The translations under genes and the position numbers were made by a program. This document shows, piece by piece, positions 19,584-32,706 of a stretch of DNA of 64,000 nucleotides. The DNA is taken from positions 799,150-863,149 of the forward strand of contig NZ_LMLW01000001.1 in the NCBI RefSeq assembly GCF_001422045.1, read 5' to 3'. Under the pieces are notes generated by a model. That model worked only from the letters and a program-made list of their open reading frames with translations. It had not been told where the DNA came from and searched no databases. The stretch is from Sphingomonas sp. Leaf242. GTDB lineage: Bacteria > Pseudomonadota > Alphaproteobacteria > Sphingomonadales > Sphingomonadaceae. The stretch's first letter is position 1; every line of letters begins with the position of its first letter.

Positions 19584-20251
19584 TGGCTGAAGCTCCGAAA
19601 ATTCCCGATGAGGCCGAGGCCCGCGCACGCTGGGGCTCTTTCGCGTGGACGGAAGAGAACCAGGTGAAGGCGAACGAGATTCTCGGGCGCTATCCCAAGG
19701 GTCGCGAGCAGTCGGCGTCGATCCCGTTGCTCGACTTGGCGCAGCGCCAGGTCGGTGCGGAAACGCAGACGCAGGGCTGGTTGCCGGTGCCGGTGATCGA
19801 GTTCGTCGCGCGCCAGATCAGCGTGCCGTACATGCGCGTGTATGAGGTCGTGACCTTCTACACGATGTTCAATCTGGCGCCGGTCGGCCGCTTCCACGTT
19901 CAGGTTTGCGGCACCACGCCGTGCATGCTGCGCGGGTCGGACGACGTTCTCGCCGCGTGCAAGAACCGCGGGCTGGTCAAGGGTGGCACGACGCCGGACG
20001 GCATGTTCACGCTGACCGAGGTCGAGTGCCTGGGCACGTGCGCGAATGCGCCGATGGTGCAGATCAACGACGATAACTTCGAAGACCTCGATTACGACAA
20101 GACGACCGAGATCCTCGAGGCGCTGGCCAATGGCGGGCACCCGACGCCGGGTCCGCAATTCGGTCGCCGCGCGAGCTGCCCCGAAGGCGGCCCGACGTCG
20201 CTGAAGGCGATGGTCGACGCGAACCACGATTACCGGGGGGAGTGGGCCTGA
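19583..20251 (+). CDS. nuoE: NADH-quinone oxidoreductase subunit E
   Basis: A 222-residue 24-kDa-type subunit with a thioredoxin-like fold binding [2Fe-2S] cluster N1a: ligands CGTTPC and CLGTC in [11 protein letters not shown]. The start overlaps the nuoD stop by one base. A C-terminal extension ([22 protein letters not shown]) common in alphaproteobacteria is present. Confidence 0.95.
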   Translation: MAEAPKIPDEAEARARWGSFAWTEENQVKANEILGRYPKGREQSASIPLLDLAQRQVGAETQTQGWLPVPVIEFVARQISVPYMRVYEVVTFYTMFNLAPVGRFHVQVCGTTPCMLRGSDDVLAACKNRGLVKGGTTPDGMFTLTEVECLGTCANAPMVQINDDNFEDLDYDKTTEILEALANGGHPTPGPQFGRRASCPEGGPTSLKAMVDANHDYRGEWA

Positions 20252-21552
20252 TGCTCGCCGACAAGGACCGCATTTTTACCAACGTCTACGGTTTCCAGCC
20301 GTGGAATATCGACGCGGCGATCATGCGCGGCGATTGGGACAATACCAAGGACCTGATGGCACTCGGCCAGGACGCGATCATCGACGTGATGAAGGCGTCG
20401 GGGCTGCGCGGCCGAGGCGGTGCGGGTTTCCCGACCGGCACCAAATGGTCGTTCATGCCGAAGGAGCCAAAGCCGGACCGGCCGAACTTCCTCGTCATCA
20501 ATGCCGATGAATCCGAGCCGGGCAGCTGCAAGGATCGCGAGATCATCCGCCACGATCCGCACAAGCTGATCGAGGGCGCGCTGATAGCCGGGTTCGCGAT
20601 GCGCGCGCGCGCCGCGTACATCTACATCCGCGGCGAGTATATCCGCGAGGCCGAGACGCTGTTCGCGGCCGTCGCCGAGGCGTATGACCGCGGCTTCATC
20701 GGCAAGAATGCGTGCGGGTCTGGCTACGACTTCGACGTGTTCGTGCACCGTGGTGCTGGCGCCTACATTTGCGGCGAAGAGACCGCGATGCTGGAGAGCC
20801 TCGAAGGGAAGAAGGGCCAGCCGCGGCTGAAGCCTCCATTCCCGGCGGGTGCCGGTCTTTATGGCTGCCCGACGACCGTCAACAATGTGGAATCGATCGC
20901 GGTCGCGCCGACGATCCTGCGGCGTGGCGCGGCGTGGTTCTCCAGCTTGGGCGCGGAGAATAACCGCGGCACCAAGCTTTTCCAGATCAGCGGCCATGTG
21001 AATAAGCCGTGCGTCGTCGAGGAGGAGATGAGCATCTCGTTCCGCGACCTGATCGAGACGCATTGCGGTGGCATCCGTGGCGGCTGGGACAATCTGCTCG
21101 CGGTGATCCCCGGTGGCTCTTCGGTGCCGCTCGTGCCTGCCGCGCAGATCATGGACTGCGCGATGGATTTCGACGGCCTGAAGGCGGTCGGTTCGGGCCT
21201 CGGCACCGCGGCGATCATCGTCATGGACAAGTCGACCGACATCGTCCGCGCGATCAGCCGCATCTCGTACTTCTACAAGCATGAGAGCTGCGGCCAGTGC
21301 ACGCCGTGCCGCGAAGGCACCGGCTGGATGTGGCGCGTGATGGAGCGGATGCGCACCGGCGACGCCGAGCTGTCCGAGATCGACATGCTCCAGCAAGTCA
21401 CCAAGCAGGTCGAGGGTCACTCGATCTGCGCACTGGGCGACGCAGCCGCATGGCCGATCCAGGGCCTGATCAAGCATTTTCGCCCCGAGATGGAGCGCCG
21501 TATCCGTGAGCGCGGTGGCGACACCGCGCCGATGATGGAAGCCGCAGAGTAA
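20251..21552 (+). CDS. nuoF: NADH-quinone oxidoreductase subunit F
   Basis: A 433-residue 51-kDa-type subunit that binds NADH and [16 protein letters not shown] is the FMN/NADH site, [12 protein letters not shown] follows, and the N3 [4Fe-4S] ligands are in [12 protein letters not shown] plus the downstream Cys of [10 protein letters not shown] 20251 overlaps the nuoE stop and follows GGGGGGAG; a GTG nine bases upstream is an alternative. Confidence 0.95.
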   Translation: MLADKDRIFTNVYGFQPWNIDAAIMRGDWDNTKDLMALGQDAIIDVMKASGLRGRGGAGFPTGTKWSFMPKEPKPDRPNFLVINADESEPGSCKDREIIRHDPHKLIEGALIAGFAMRARAAYIYIRGEYIREAETLFAAVAEAYDRGFIGKNACGSGYDFDVFVHRGAGAYICGEETAMLESLEGKKGQPRLKPPFPAGAGLYGCPTTVNNVESIAVAPTILRRGAAWFSSLGAENNRGTKLFQISGHVNKPCVVEEEMSISFRDLIETHCGGIRGGWDNLLAVIPGGSSVPLVPAAQIMDCAMDFDGLKAVGSGLGTAAIIVMDKSTDIVRAISRISYFYKHESCGQCTPCREGTGWMWRVMERMRTGDAELSEIDMLQQVTKQVEGHSICALGDAAAWPIQGLIKHFRPEMERRIRERGGDTAPMMEAAE

Positions 21553-23546
21553 TGCCCTTAGTCAAAGTCGATGGCGTAGAGATCGAGGTGCCCCAGGGCG
21601 CCACCGTGCTGCAGGCGTGCGAGCTTGCCGGCAAGGAGATCCCGCGTTTCTGTTATCATGAGCGGCTGAGTATCGCCGGCAATTGCCGGATGTGCCTGGT
21701 CGAGGTGAAGCCTGGTCCGCCCAAGCCGCAGGCGTCATGCGCGCTGCCGGCGGCGGACAAGCAGGAGATCTTCACCAACTCGCCGATGGTGAAGAATGCC
21801 CGCGAGGGCATCATGGAATTCCTGCTGATCAACCATCCGCTCGATTGCCCGATCTGCGATCAGGGCGGCGAGTGCGATCTTCAGGACCAGTCCGTCGCTT
21901 ACGGCCGCGGCCATTCGCGCTACGACGAGAACAAGCGCGCGGTCACCGAGAAGTATATGGGCCCGATCGTCAAGACGGTCATGACCCGCTGCATCCAGTG
22001 CACGCGCTGCATCCGGTTCGCCGAGGAAGTGTCCGGCGTCGAGGAGATCGGTGCGATCTTCCGCGGCGAGGACATGCAGATCACCTCGTATCTCGAGAAT
22101 GCGGTCAAGAGCGAGCTGAGCGGCAACGTCGTCGATTTGTGCCCGGTCGGTGCGCTGACGTCGAAGCCGTATGCGTTCGAGGCGCGTCCGTGGGAATTGC
22201 GCAAGACGCTGACGATCGACGTGATGGATGCGGTCGGCACCAACATCCGGCTCGACAGCCGTGGTCGTCAGGTGCTGCGTTGCGTGCCGCGGATCAACGA
22301 GGACGTGAACGAGGAGTGGGCGACCGACAAGACGCGCCACGCGATCGACGGTCTCGTGCGTCGTCGTCTCGACAAGCCTTATGTCCGGGTGAACGGCAAG
22401 CTGGTTCCCGCGACGTGGGACGAGGCTTTCGCAGCGATCAAGGCTGTGAACGCCGGGTCGAGCGTCGCGGCTGTTGCTGGCGATCTGGTCGATTGCGAGA
22501 CGATGTACGCCGCGAAGGCGCTGCTCGCGAAGATGGGGTCGAGCCTGCTCGAAGGCCGTCAGACCGGCATGGACTATGACGCAACGAGCATCGCTGCGGT
22601 CAATTTCAACACGACGATCGCTGGCACCGAGCGTGCCGATGCGATCCTGCTGGTGGGCACCAACCTGCGCTGGGAAGCGCCGCTGGTGAACACGCGGGTG
22701 CGGAAAGCAATCAAGAAGGGCGCGAAGGTCTTCGCGATCGGGCCGGAGACGGACCTGACGTACAAGGTCGAGTGGCTCGGCGACGATCTCGCGATGCTCG
22801 GCGCTCTGCCTGAGGCGGTGACCGAGGCGTTTGGCAAGGCCGAGCGTCCGATGGTGATCGTCGGTGGCGGCGCGCTGAAGGGTGGCCATGCGGCTGCACT
22901 GAAGCTCGTCGATACGCTGGGTCTCGTCAAGGCGGACTGGAACGGCTTCAACGTCGCCCACATGGCGGCCTCGCGGATGGGCGGACTGATGCTCGGCTAT
23001 GCGCAGAAGGGCGGCATCGCTGACGTGATGGGAGCGAAGCTCGGCTTCTTCCTTGGCGCGGACGAGGTCGATTATTCGAAGTTCGCCGGCTTCAAGGTGT
23101 TCGTGGGGCATCACGGCGACAAGGGTGCGGCGGCTGCCGACGTCATCCTGCCGGGTGTCACCTATGCCGAGAAGTCGGGGACGTGGGTCAATCTCGAGGG
23201 CCGTGTCCAGCGCGGCGAGCGCGCTGTGTTCGCACCCGGCGACGCACGTGACGACTGGTCGATCTTCCGTGCGCTGTCCGACACGCTCGGCCACACGCTG
23301 CCGTTCGACAGCTTCGAGGGTCTGCGCGAGGAAATGTACGCGGACGTGCCTGCGCTGCGTCATCAGGCGCTCGCGACGTTCGAGTGGAACCCGCCTTCGC
23401 TCAACGGTGCAGGTGAGGGCGTTCTCGCCGGCTATCCGATCAAGGACTTCTACCTGACCAACGCGATCTGCCGTGCGTCGCCGACGATGCAGCGCTGCTC
23501 GGCCGAACTTCTCCACGGGGAAGATTACGCGGAGGCAGCCGAATGA
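21552..23546 (+). CDS. nuoG: NADH-quinone oxidoreductase subunit G
   Basis: A 664-residue 75-kDa-type subunit. An N-terminal [2Fe-2S] ferredoxin domain ([19 protein letters not shown]) is followed by a His-Cys3 cluster motif ([18 protein letters not shown]), a further [4Fe-4S] motif ([11 protein letters not shown]) and a C-terminal molybdopterin-oxidoreductase-like domain that is structural. Start overlaps the nuoF stop by one base. Confidence 0.95.
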   Translation: MPLVKVDGVEIEVPQGATVLQACELAGKEIPRFCYHERLSIAGNCRMCLVEVKPGPPKPQASCALPAADKQEIFTNSPMVKNAREGIMEFLLINHPLDCPICDQGGECDLQDQSVAYGRGHSRYDENKRAVTEKYMGPIVKTVMTRCIQCTRCIRFAEEVSGVEEIGAIFRGEDMQITSYLENAVKSELSGNVVDLCPVGALTSKPYAFEARPWELRKTLTIDVMDAVGTNIRLDSRGRQVLRCVPRINEDVNEEWATDKTRHAIDGLVRRRLDKPYVRVNGKLVPATWDEAFAAIKAVNAGSSVAAVAGDLVDCETMYAAKALLAKMGSSLLEGRQTGMDYDATSIAAVNFNTTIAGTERADAILLVGTNLRWEAPLVNTRVRKAIKKGAKVFAIGPETDLTYKVEWLGDDLAMLGALPEAVTEAFGKAERPMVIVGGGALKGGHAAALKLVDTLGLVKADWNGFNVAHMAASRMGGLMLGYAQKGGIADVMGAKLGFFLGADEVDYSKFAGFKVFVGHHGDKGAAAADVILPGVTYAEKSGTWVNLEGRVQRGERAVFAPGDARDDWSIFRALSDTLGHTLPFDSFEGLREEMYADVPALRHQALATFEWNPPSLNGAGEGVLAGYPIKDFYLTNAICRASPTMQRCSAELLHGEDYAEAAE

Positions 23547-24589
23547 TCTCCTGGTTCGAATCCTCGCTCGGTTACGACTGGGCGTTCGTCCTCGCGACGA
23601 TCATAGACATCCTCGTGATCGCGCTGCCGCTGATGCTGGCGGTGGCGATGATCATCTATGCTGACCGCAAGATCTGGGCGGCGATGGCGTTGCGGCGTGG
23701 CCCGAACGTCGTCGGGCCCTTCGGTCTGCTCCAGAGCTTTGCCGATGGCCTGAAGGTGTTTTTGCAGGAGACTATCGTCCCCGCAGCCGCCAACCGCACG
23801 CTGTTCCTGCTGGCACCGATCATCACCTTCACGGTCGCGCTGATCGTCTGGGCGGTGGTGCCGTTCGGGGTCGGCGTCGTGCTTGCGGACATCAACGTCG
23901 GGCTGCTCTACGTACTCGCGGCGTCGTCGCTCGGCGTCTACGGGATCATCCTGTCGGGCTGGGCGTCGAACTCGAAATACCCATTCTACTCGGCGCTTCG
24001 TGCGGCCGCGCAGATGGTGTCGTATGAAGTCGCGATCGGCTTCATCCTGATTTCGGTCGTGCTGTGGACCGGCAGCTTCAACCTGTCGGCGATCGTGATG
24101 GCGCAGAAGTCGCACGTCTGGTTCTTCAACGGGTACATCCTGAACCCGCTAATGTTCCCGATGGCGGTGATGTTCTTCATCTCGTCGCTGGCCGAGACGC
24201 AGCGTGCGCCGTTCGATCTGACCGAGGCGGAGAGCGAGCTCGTCGCCGGGTACCAGACCGAATATTCGTCGATGTCGTTCGCGCTGTTCTGGCTCGGCGA
24301 GTATGCGAACGTGCTGCTGATGTGCGCGCTCAACGCGACGCTGTTCTGGGGCGGCTGGCTGCCCCCGGTCGACTGGGCGCCGTTGTACTACGTGCCAGGG
24401 ATCATCTGGCTGTTCGCCAAGATCCTGTTCTTCTTCTTCCTGTTCAGCTGGGTGAAGGCGACCGTGCCGCGCTATCGCTACGATCAGCTGATGCGGCTTG
24501 GCTGGAAGGTCTTCCTCCCCGTCTCGCTGTTCTGGGTTTTCCTCGTGTCGGGCTATCTCATGCTGACGCGCGTTGGAGTGGGTTCATGA
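23543..24589 (+). CDS. nuoH: NADH-quinone oxidoreductase subunit H
   Basis: A 348-residue membrane subunit with about eight helices joining the peripheral arm to the proton-pumping arm. The family motifs [25 protein letters not shown] and [24 protein letters not shown] are intact. ATG overlaps the nuoG stop by four bases. Confidence 0.96.
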   Translation: MISWFESSLGYDWAFVLATIIDILVIALPLMLAVAMIIYADRKIWAAMALRRGPNVVGPFGLLQSFADGLKVFLQETIVPAAANRTLFLLAPIITFTVALIVWAVVPFGVGVVLADINVGLLYVLAASSLGVYGIILSGWASNSKYPFYSALRAAAQMVSYEVAIGFILISVVLWTGSFNLSAIVMAQKSHVWFFNGYILNPLMFPMAVMFFISSLAETQRAPFDLTEAESELVAGYQTEYSSMSFALFWLGEYANVLLMCALNATLFWGGWLPPVDWAPLYYVPGIIWLFAKILFFFFLFSWVKATVPRYRYDQLMRLGWKVFLPVSLFWVFLVSGYLMLTRVGVGS

Positions 24590-25071
24590 GCGTCGCTCAG
24601 ATCATCAAGTCGTTTACCCTGTGGGAATTCGTGAAGGCGCACGCGTTGACGCTTCGCTATTTCTTCAAGGAAAAGGCGACGATCAACTATCCGTACGAGC
24701 GCAATCCGGTATCGCCACGGTTCCGCGGCGAGCATGCGCTGCGTCGCTATCCGAATGGCGAGGAGCGGTGCATCGCGTGCAAGCTGTGCGAGGCCGTGTG
24801 CCCCGCGCAGGCGATCACGATCGAAGCCGAGCCGCGTGACGACGGTTCGCGCCGCACCACGCGCTACGACATCGACATGACCAAGTGCATCTACTGCGGT
24901 CTATGTGCCGAGGCCTGCCCGGTGGATGCGATCGTCGAGGGACCGAACTACGAGTTCGCCACCGAGACGCGCGAAGAGCTGATCTACGACAAGTCGAAGC
25001 TGCTCGATAATGGCGACCGTTGGGAAAGCGCGATCGCGGCGAACCTTGCCGCCGATGCGCCGTACCGTTAA
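24586..25071 (+). CDS. nuoI: NADH-quinone oxidoreductase subunit I
   Basis: A 161-residue ferredoxin-like subunit with two [4Fe-4S] motifs, [12 protein letters not shown] and [12 protein letters not shown] (clusters N6a/N6b). ATG 24586 overlaps the nuoH stop by four bases. The frame is open far upstream inside nuoH, but that extension is a shadow. Confidence 0.96.
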   Translation: MSVAQIIKSFTLWEFVKAHALTLRYFFKEKATINYPYERNPVSPRFRGEHALRRYPNGEERCIACKLCEAVCPAQAITIEAEPRDDGSRRTTRYDIDMTKCIYCGLCAEACPVDAIVEGPNYEFATETREELIYDKSKLLDNGDRWESAIAANLAADAPYR

Positions 25072-25114
25072 TGGCGCGCTCATTCTTCTCGTGGGCGTCT
25101 AAGGGGCCGCAATC

Positions 25115-25726
25115 GTGATTCAGGCCTTAGCCTTCTACCTTTTCGCCTTCGTCGTCGTCCTGTCGGGCGCACTGACGATCGCGTCGCGCAACCCGGTCCA
25201 TTCGGTGATGTGGCTGATCCTCGCGTTCTTCAACGCGGCCGGCCTCATGATCCTGGTCGGTGCCGAGTTCATCGCGATGTTGCTCGTCATCGTATATGTG
25301 GGCGCCGTCGCGGTGCTGTTCCTGTTCGTGGTCATGATGCTCGACATCGACTTCACCGAACTGCGCGCAGGCGTCGCGCGGTATTTCGGGATCGGTCTCG
25401 CACTCGCCGTCGCACTCGCCGCTGAGGTGATGATCGCGATCGGCGCATGGCGCACGGGTCCGATCCAGCTCGCGCGGCGTGCCGCACCGATCGACGACAC
25501 CGTGCCCAATATCCAGGCGATCGGTAACCTGCTCTACACGCGCTATCTGTTCGTGTTTGAGGGTGCCGGCTTGGTGCTGCTCGTCGCGATGATCGGTGCG
25601 ATTGTCCTGACCCACCGCCAGCGCGGCGGCGTCAAGGCGCAGAACATCAGCCGCCAGAACGCGCGCCGTCCACAGGACGCCACGCGCAACACGAGCCCGG
25701 TCGTCGGGCAGGGAGTCGAACTGTGA
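25115..25726 (+). CDS. nuoJ: NADH-quinone oxidoreductase subunit J
   Basis: A 203-residue membrane subunit with five helices, including [20 protein letters not shown], whose pi-bulge region moves during turnover. GTG 25115 follows AAGGGG. A hydrophilic basic C-terminal tail ([20 protein letters not shown]) is longer than in Escherichia coli. The 43-bp gap behind nuoI is the largest in the operon. Confidence 0.94.
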   Translation: MIQALAFYLFAFVVVLSGALTIASRNPVHSVMWLILAFFNAAGLMILVGAEFIAMLLVIVYVGAVAVLFLFVVMMLDIDFTELRAGVARYFGIGLALAVALAAEVMIAIGAWRTGPIQLARRAAPIDDTVPNIQAIGNLLYTRYLFVFEGAGLVLLVAMIGAIVLTHRQRGGVKAQNISRQNARRPQDATRNTSPVVGQGVEL

Positions 25727-26031
25727 CGATCGGTCTCGTCCATTATCTGGTCGTCGCGGCGATCCTGTTCACGATGGGGGTGCTCGGCATCTTCCTGAAC
25801 CGCAAGAACCTCATCGTCATCCTGATGGCGATCGAGCTGATTCTGCTGGCGGTGAACATCAATCTCGTCGCGTTTTCGGCGTTCCTTCACGATCTCGTCG
25901 GACAGGTGTTCGCGATGTTCGTGCTGACGGTCGCTGCGGGTGAAGCCGCGATCGGCCTCGCCATTCTCGTGATCTATTTCCGCGGTCGCGGCACCATCGC
26001 GGTCGACGACGTCAACCGGATGAAGGGGTAA
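25723..26031 (+). CDS. nuoK: NADH-quinone oxidoreductase subunit K
   Basis: A 102-residue, three-helix, MrpC-like subunit. The two buried glutamates used in proton transfer are seen in [12 protein letters not shown] and in [16 protein letters not shown] 25723 overlaps the nuoJ stop by four bases. Confidence 0.95.
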   Translation: MTIGLVHYLVVAAILFTMGVLGIFLNRKNLIVILMAIELILLAVNINLVAFSAFLHDLVGQVFAMFVLTVAAGEAAIGLAILVIYFRGRGTIAVDDVNRMKG

Positions 26032-26036
26032 TACGG

Positions 26037-28141
<2,105 letters not shown>

Positions 28142-28142
<1 letters not shown>

Positions 28143-29677
28143 TGACCGGCTTTCCTATCCTCTCCGTCCTGATCGCGGTCCCGATGATCGCGGCTGTCGT
28201 GTGCCTGTTCGTCTCGGCGAACAGGGCGCGGATGCTGGCGCTCGCGGCAACGCTGATCGACTTCGTTCTCGGCATCATGCTGTGGATGAACTACGATATC
28301 GGCGGCGCGCAGTGGCAGTTCGTCGAGCATGCTCCCGGCATTTTCGGTCCGTTCGGCTGGTCGCTCGGCATCGACGGCTTCGCGCTGATGCTGATCATGC
28401 TCAGCGTTTTCCTGATGCCGATCTGCATCGGTGCCAGCTGGCGCTCGATCACGACCCGCGTGCCCGAATACATGGCGGCGTTCCTGTTCACCGAAGTGCT
28501 GATGATCGGCACGTTCGCGGCGCAGGACCTGTTCCTGTTCTACGTGTTCTTCGAAGCCGGCCTGATCCCGATGTACCTGATCATCGGCATCTGGGGCGGT
28601 GCGAACCGGATCTACGCGTCGTACAAGTTCTTCCTGTACACGCTCCTCGGCTCGGTCCTGATGTTCATCGCGATGCTCTACATGGCGAAGACCGCGGGCA
28701 CGACCAGCATCCCGGCGCTGATGAACTACGACTTCCCGGCGCACGTCCAGACGTGGCTGTGGCTGGCGTTCTTCGCTTCGTTCGCGGTCAAGATGCCGAT
28801 GTGGCCGGTCCACACCTGGTTGCCCGACGCGCACGTCCAGGCGCCGACCGCAGGCTCGGTGATCCTGGCGGGCGTGCTGCTGAAGCTCGGCGGATACGGC
28901 TTCCTGCGCTTCCTGCTGCCGATGTTTCCCGAAGCCTCGGGCCAGCTGACCTGGCTGATCTTCGGGCTGTCGGCGGTCGCGGTGATCTACACCTCGCTTG
29001 TCGCGCTCGTGCAGTCGGACATGAAGAAGCTGATCGCCTATTCGTCGGTCGCGCATATGGCGATCGTCACGATTGGCCTGTTCGCGTTCAACCGGCAGGG
29101 CATCGAGGGTGCGATGATCATGATGCTGAGCCACGGCCTGGTATCGGGCGCGTTGTTCCTGTGCGTCGGCGTGATCTACGACCAGCTCCATACCCGCGAG
29201 ATCTCGCGCTATGGTGGCCTCGCGATCAACATGCCGAAGTACGCGATCTTCTTCCTGTTCTTCACGATGGCCTCGATCGGCCTGCCGGGCACCAGCGGCT
29301 TCGTCGCCGAGTTCCTGTCGCTGATGGGCACGTATCAGGTCTCGACCTGGACCGCGTTGCTCTGCACGACGAGCATCATCCTCGGCGCCGCGTACATGCT
29401 GTTCCTGTATCGTCGCGTCGTATTCGGCGAGATCAAGTCGGACGACGTCCGTGCGATGGTCGACCTGTCGGGCCGCGAGATGTGGTTGCTCGCGCCGATC
29501 GCAGCCGTCGTGCTGTGGATGGGCGTGTATCCCGAGAGCTTCCTGGCACCGATGCGCAAGGACGTGGGCGTGCTTCTCGCCCGTGTCGACCGCGCCAAGC
29601 CGGCCAGCGATTCCAACCCAACCGCGGGGAAGCCCGCCGCAACCGTCCATAGTGCCGCGCACGGGGAGGCACACTGA
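28142..29677 (+). CDS. nuoM: NADH-quinone oxidoreductase subunit M
   Basis: A 511-residue antiporter-like subunit: FEAGLIPMYLIIGIWGG, the KMPMWPVHTWLPDAHVQAPTAGSVILAGVLLKLGGYG block and the TSGFVAEFLSLMG motif are canonical. Its ATG overlaps the nuoL stop by one base. A short Ala/Pro-rich tail ends the protein. Confidence 0.96.
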
Positions 29678-31122
29678 TGGATTACGCCGCTAACATCGCA
29701 ATGACGCTGCCCGAACTGGTGCTGGCGTTGGGTGCGATCGCCCTGATGCTTGTCTCGGCCTGGGGCGGGGACAAGTCCACGCGCGCCGTCTCGATCGCTG
29801 CCGTCTTCGTACTGGTCGGGGCAGGGATCGCATTGGTCGGTCCGGCCTCGTCGGGTGGCTACGCGTTCGACGGCCTGTACCGCGCAGACGCGTTCGGCGC
29901 GTTCGCCAAGGTACTGATCTACATCGCCTCGGCGGTTGCGATCGTCATGGCGCCGAGCTTCTTCGCGCGTACGCACGGCGACGATCTGCGTCCGGAATAT
30001 CCGGTGCTGATTCTGCTGTCGGCATGCGGCATGGGAATCATGGTTTCGGCCACCGACATGCTGACGCTGTATGTGGGTCTCGAACTCCAGAGCCTTGCAG
30101 CATACGTCCTCGCCAGCTTCATGCGGCGCGACGGGCGTTCGGCGGAAGCCGGCCTGAAGTATTTCGTGCTCGGCGCGCTCGCCAGCGGCATCCTGCTGTA
30201 CGGCATCTCGCTGGTCTACGGGTTCAGCGGTACGACGTTGTTCTCGGGCATCTCGGAAGCCTATGCGGGCACCAAGTCGCTTGGCCTGCTGTTCGGTCTG
30301 GTGTTCGTGTTCGCTGGCCTTGCGTTCAAGATCAGCGCGGTGCCGTTCCACATGTGGACGCCCGACGTGTATGAAGGCGCACCGACCCCGGTCACCGCGT
30401 TCTTCGCGTCCGCCCCCAAGGTCGCGGCGCTTGCGCTCAGCGTCCGCGTGGCGGTCGATGCGATGGGGCCGGCGACCGACCAGTGGCGCCAGATCGTGAT
30501 CTTCGCGGCACTCGCCTCGATCATCCTCGGTGCGGTCGCAGCGATCGGCCAGACCAACATCAAGCGCCTGCTCGCCTATTCGTCGATCAATAACGTCGGC
30601 TTCGCGCTGATCGGTCTCGCGGCCGGAACGCCCGAAGGCGTTTCGGGCGTGCTGATGTACCTGACGATCTACGTCGCGATGACGCTCGGATCGTTCCTGG
30701 TCGTGCTGCAGATGCGTGGTGACGACGGGCAGCCGGTCGAGACGATCGACAGCCTCGCCGGCATGTCGCGGACGCGGCCTGCACTGGCCGCGGCGCTCGC
30801 GATTTTCATGTTCAGCCTTGCCGGCATCCCGCCGCTGTTCGGCTTCTACGCGAAGTTCGCGGTATTCAGCGCAGCAGTCGACGCGGGGCTGTTCCCGCTC
30901 GCGGTGGTCGGCATCGCGGCTTCGGTGATCGGCGCGTATTATTACCTGCGCGTCGTCAAGACGATGTACTTTGACGATCCGGCACCAGCGTTCGCGCCGA
31001 TGGAGAGCAAGGTCGAGGGTGGCCTGATCGCCATCGCCGCGGTGTTCGTGTCGCCAGCCGGCTACCTCCTCATCCCCGTGCTAGGCGCGTGGACGATGGC
31101 GGCCGCACGGGCGTTGTTCTGA
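29677..31122 (+). CDS. nuoN: NADH-quinone oxidoreductase subunit N
   Basis: A 481-residue antiporter-like subunit that completes the complex I operon. AVPFHMWTPDVYEGAPTPVTAFFASAPK and the LLAYSSINNVGFALIGL helix are diagnostic. It overlaps the nuoM stop by one base, and its 3' end overlaps the likely 5' end of birA. Confidence 0.96.
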   Translation: MDYAANIAMTLPELVLALGAIALMLVSAWGGDKSTRAVSIAAVFVLVGAGIALVGPASSGGYAFDGLYRADAFGAFAKVLIYIASAVAIVMAPSFFARTHGDDLRPEYPVLILLSACGMGIMVSATDMLTLYVGLELQSLAAYVLASFMRRDGRSAEAGLKYFVLGALASGILLYGISLVYGFSGTTLFSGISEAYAGTKSLGLLFGLVFVFAGLAFKISAVPFHMWTPDVYEGAPTPVTAFFASAPKVAALALSVRVAVDAMGPATDQWRQIVIFAALASIILGAVAAIGQTNIKRLLAYSSINNVGFALIGLAAGTPEGVSGVLMYLTIYVAMTLGSFLVVLQMRGDDGQPVETIDSLAGMSRTRPALAAALAIFMFSLAGIPPLFGFYAKFAVFSAAVDAGLFPLAVVGIAASVIGAYYYLRVVKTMYFDDPAPAFAPMESKVEGGLIAIAAVFVSPAGYLLIPVLGAWTMAAARALF

Positions 31123-31856
31123 GCATCATCCGCACCGTCGCGGAGACAGGATCGACCAACGCCGACCTGCTGGAGCTTGCACGCGGTGGCGCTGAGGACG
31201 GTCTCTGGTTGCGTGCCATCCGCCAAACGGCGGGGCGGGGGCGGCTCGGGCGTGAATGGTCGTCGCCCGAGGGTAACCTCTACGCCAGCACGCTCGTCCG
31301 GTTGCGGCCGAGCGATCCTCCCGCGGCGAGCCTCGCGCTGGTCGCCGCGGTCGCCTTGCAGGAAACCGTGTCGACGTTCCTCGTCGCCGGGATCTGCCAG
31401 GGCACGACGGATGCGAGCGAGACGCTGGTCCTGAAATGGCCGAACGACTTGCTGCTCGCGGACGCCAAGCTGTCGGGCATCCTGCTTGAACGTGCGGATG
31501 ACGCGGTGATCGTCGGCTACGGCGTCAACATCGCGCATCATCCCGATCTGCCCGATCGTGCGACGACCGATCTTGCCGCGCACGGCGTTGTGGTCGAACC
31601 TGCGATGTTCCTCGACATTCTCGCCGACAGTTTCGCGCGCTGGATCGGCCGCTGGCGCACCGAGGGCATTGCCCCCGTCCGCGAGCGCTGGGTCGATTGC
31701 GCGCACCCGGCGGGCACAGCGCTGACCGCTCGGCTTCCCGATGGCAGCGGCATCGACGGCCTGTTCGTCGGGCTCGACACCGACGGCGCGCTGATCCTCC
31801 GCTTGGCGTCTGGCGAGCGGCGTGTCATTCACGCTGCCGACGTCTTCTTGCTTTGA
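31089..31856 (+). CDS. birA: Biotin--[acetyl-CoA-carboxylase] ligase
   Basis: A ligase of about 250 residues that attaches biotin to the carboxylase carrier protein. Motifs: [31 protein letters not shown] (biotinyl-AMP loop) and [18 protein letters not shown]. There is no N-terminal helix-turn-helix, so it should not act as a repressor. The start is uncertain: GTG 31089 lies within nuoN, while family alignments would begin near 31119, where only CTG is in frame. Confidence 0.88.
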   Translation: MDDGGRTGVVLSIIRTVAETGSTNADLLELARGGAEDGLWLRAIRQTAGRGRLGREWSSPEGNLYASTLVRLRPSDPPAASLALVAAVALQETVSTFLVAGICQGTTDASETLVLKWPNDLLLADAKLSGILLERADDAVIVGYGVNIAHHPDLPDRATTDLAAHGVVVEPAMFLDILADSFARWIGRWRTEGIAPVRERWVDCAHPAGTALTARLPDGSGIDGLFVGLDTDGALILRLASGERRVIHAADVFLL

Positions 31857-31866
31857 GGCCCCGCTG

Positions 31867-32643
31867 ATGCTGCTCGCGATCGATGCCGGCAATACCAATG
31901 TCGTGTTCGCGCTCGTCGAGAGCGGTGAGATCGTCGCACGTTGGCGGATCGCGACCGATCCTCGGCGCACGGCGGACGAGTATGCGGTGTGGTTGAGCCA
32001 GCTGATGCAGCTTGGCGGGCATGATCGTAATGCGGTCGAGGGCGTGATCGTCGCCACCGTCGTCCCCCGTGCGCTCCACAACCTCCAGGTGCTTGCGACG
32101 AAATATTTCAGCACCGAAGCATTGATCGCCGGCCATGCGCCGGTCGAATGGGGCATTGCGATCGACGTCGATGAGCCTGCTTCGCTGGGTGCCGATCGCG
32201 CGGTCAACACGATCGCTGCGCATGCGCTGCATCCCGGCGACCTCATCGTGATCGATTTCGGCACCGCGACCACGTTCGACGTCGTCGACTATAGCGGCGC
32301 GTACAAGGGCGGGATCATCGCGCCGGGGATCAACCTGTCGCTCGACGCGCTGGTAACCGCCGCGGCGAAACTCCCGCGGATCGCGATCGAGGCACCGACG
32401 GATACCAGCGTGATCGGGCTCAACACCGTCTCGCAGATGCACATCGGCATCTATTGGGGTTATGTCGCGATGATCGAGGGGCTGGTGGCGCGGATGAAGC
32501 GCGAGATCGGCCGCCCCGTGAAGGTCGTCGCTACCGGCGGCCTTGCCACATTATTCGAGAAACAGACCGACGTGTTCGACGTCATCGAAGCCGACCTGAC
32601 GATCCAGGGGCTGGCGATGATGTGGGATCGTCACCATATCTAG
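31867..32643 (+). CDS. coaX: Type III pantothenate kinase
   Basis: A 258-residue ASKHA-fold kinase for the first step of CoA synthesis. N-terminal [16 protein letters not shown] binds phosphate, [15 protein letters not shown] is a family motif and [16 protein letters not shown] supplies a catalytic Asp. ATG 31867 is chosen over the upstream in-frame start at 31822 because it gives the canonical N-terminus. It directly follows birA. Confidence 0.93.
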   Translation: MLLAIDAGNTNVVFALVESGEIVARWRIATDPRRTADEYAVWLSQLMQLGGHDRNAVEGVIVATVVPRALHNLQVLATKYFSTEALIAGHAPVEWGIAIDVDEPASLGADRAVNTIAAHALHPGDLIVIDFGTATTFDVVDYSGAYKGGIIAPGINLSLDALVTAAAKLPRIAIEAPTDTSVIGLNTVSQMHIGIYWGYVAMIEGLVARMKREIGRPVKVVATGGLATLFEKQTDVFDVIEADLTIQGLAMMWDRHHI

Positions 32644-32706
32644 GGCCATTGGGCTCGCGCCGACCGGCCTGCGGGCCATATTCCTGTATAATCCTGAAAG
32701 TAATCA